The notes beneath the pieces are model-generated. The model worked only from the letters and a program-made list of their open reading frames with translations. It did no database searches and was not told where the DNA came from. A program made the translations under genes and the position numbers. From Oligoflexia bacterium (GTDB taxonomy: Bacteria; Bdellovibrionota; UBA1018), in the NCBI GenBank assembly GCA_903858195.1, contig CAIOHW010000318.1, positions 1 to 6,763 on the forward strand: a stretch of DNA of 6,763 nucleotides, in the 5' to 3' direction. The stretch's first letter is position 1, and the number at the start of each line of letters is the position of its first letter. Below are positions 6,582-6,763 of this stretch, in pieces.

Positions 6582-6763
6582 ATGAAATCTCCACACACTT
6601 TGGATCGTCCCTTCGAACACACGCTTTCCAACGGCATCCCGGTCGTCTTCCAGCACTTCGATGGTGCGGTGGCGTCGCTCTACTGGTGGAACCAGGTCGG
6701 GAGCATCGACGAGCAGAAGGGTGAGGAGGGCTTTGCGCATTTCCTTGAACACATGCTGTTCAA
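6582..6763 (+). CDS. M16 family zinc metallopeptidase (5' end only)
   Basis: Only the first 60 codons are in the window; the frame is open at the right edge. The N-terminal sequence is typical of the M16 (pitrilysin / mitochondrial-processing-peptidase-like) family: a beta strand ending in SNGIPVVFQ, then WWNQVGSIDE, then the inverted zinc motif HxxEH as HFLEH (53-57) inside EEGFAHFLEHMLF. In this motif the two His residues bind zinc and Glu56 is the catalytic base. No signal peptide is evident in the visible part, so the location is undecided. The start is fixed by an in-frame TAG 21 bases upstream (6561-6563); the ribosome site is weak (GCGGGCAG). The gene is transcribed away from hemW. The substrate cannot be told from this fragment. 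Confidence 0.93.
   Translation, partial: MKSPHTLDRPFEHTLSNGIPVVFQHFDGAVASLYWWNQVGSIDEQKGEEGFAHFLEHMLF

Overview
The window is a compact, GC-rich chromosomal stretch from a Gram-negative bacterium. The Gram-negative call rests on a lipoprotein with an outer-membrane-type +2 residue and on a DnaK with the longer ATPase-domain layout of Gram-negative DnaKs. The order hemW-grpE-dnaK-dnaJ followed by an LpoA-like lipoprotein, with a divergent M16 peptidase gene, would fit a Bdellovibrionota or other delta-proteobacteria-like genome. That placement is from memory of gene order and is low confidence.

Layout. Five genes lie head to tail on the minus strand and are read from right to left: hemW (6516-5368), grpE (5311-4793), dnaK (4725-2791), dnaJ (2700-1552) and a large lipoprotein gene (from 1522, running off the left edge without a stop). 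On the plus strand, the first 60 codons of an M16 zinc peptidase start at 6582 and run off the right edge. All gaps are short (29 to 90 bases), so no stretch over 300 bases lacks a gene. No RNA genes, CRISPR arrays, insertion sequences or signs of recent transfer were seen.

How the genes work together. DnaK, its J-domain co-chaperone DnaJ and its nucleotide exchange factor GrpE form the complete Hsp70 folding machine. HemW is a radical-SAM heme chaperone whose gene is often linked to this cluster. The lipoprotein joins TPR-like helices to a periplasmic-binding-protein fold, as in activators of penicillin-binding proteins, and probably acts at the outer membrane.

Regulation. Two candidate heat-shock (sigma-32-type) promoters with the same geometry, TTGAC, a 13-base spacer and GCCCAT, lie just before grpE and just before dnaK. 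A strong hairpin sits between dnaK and dnaJ. No CIRCE operator and no hrcA gene are present, although hrcA often sits between hemW and grpE in related clusters. The genes themselves are conventional, and I see no undescribed multi-gene system. The regulatory architecture is the most interesting part.
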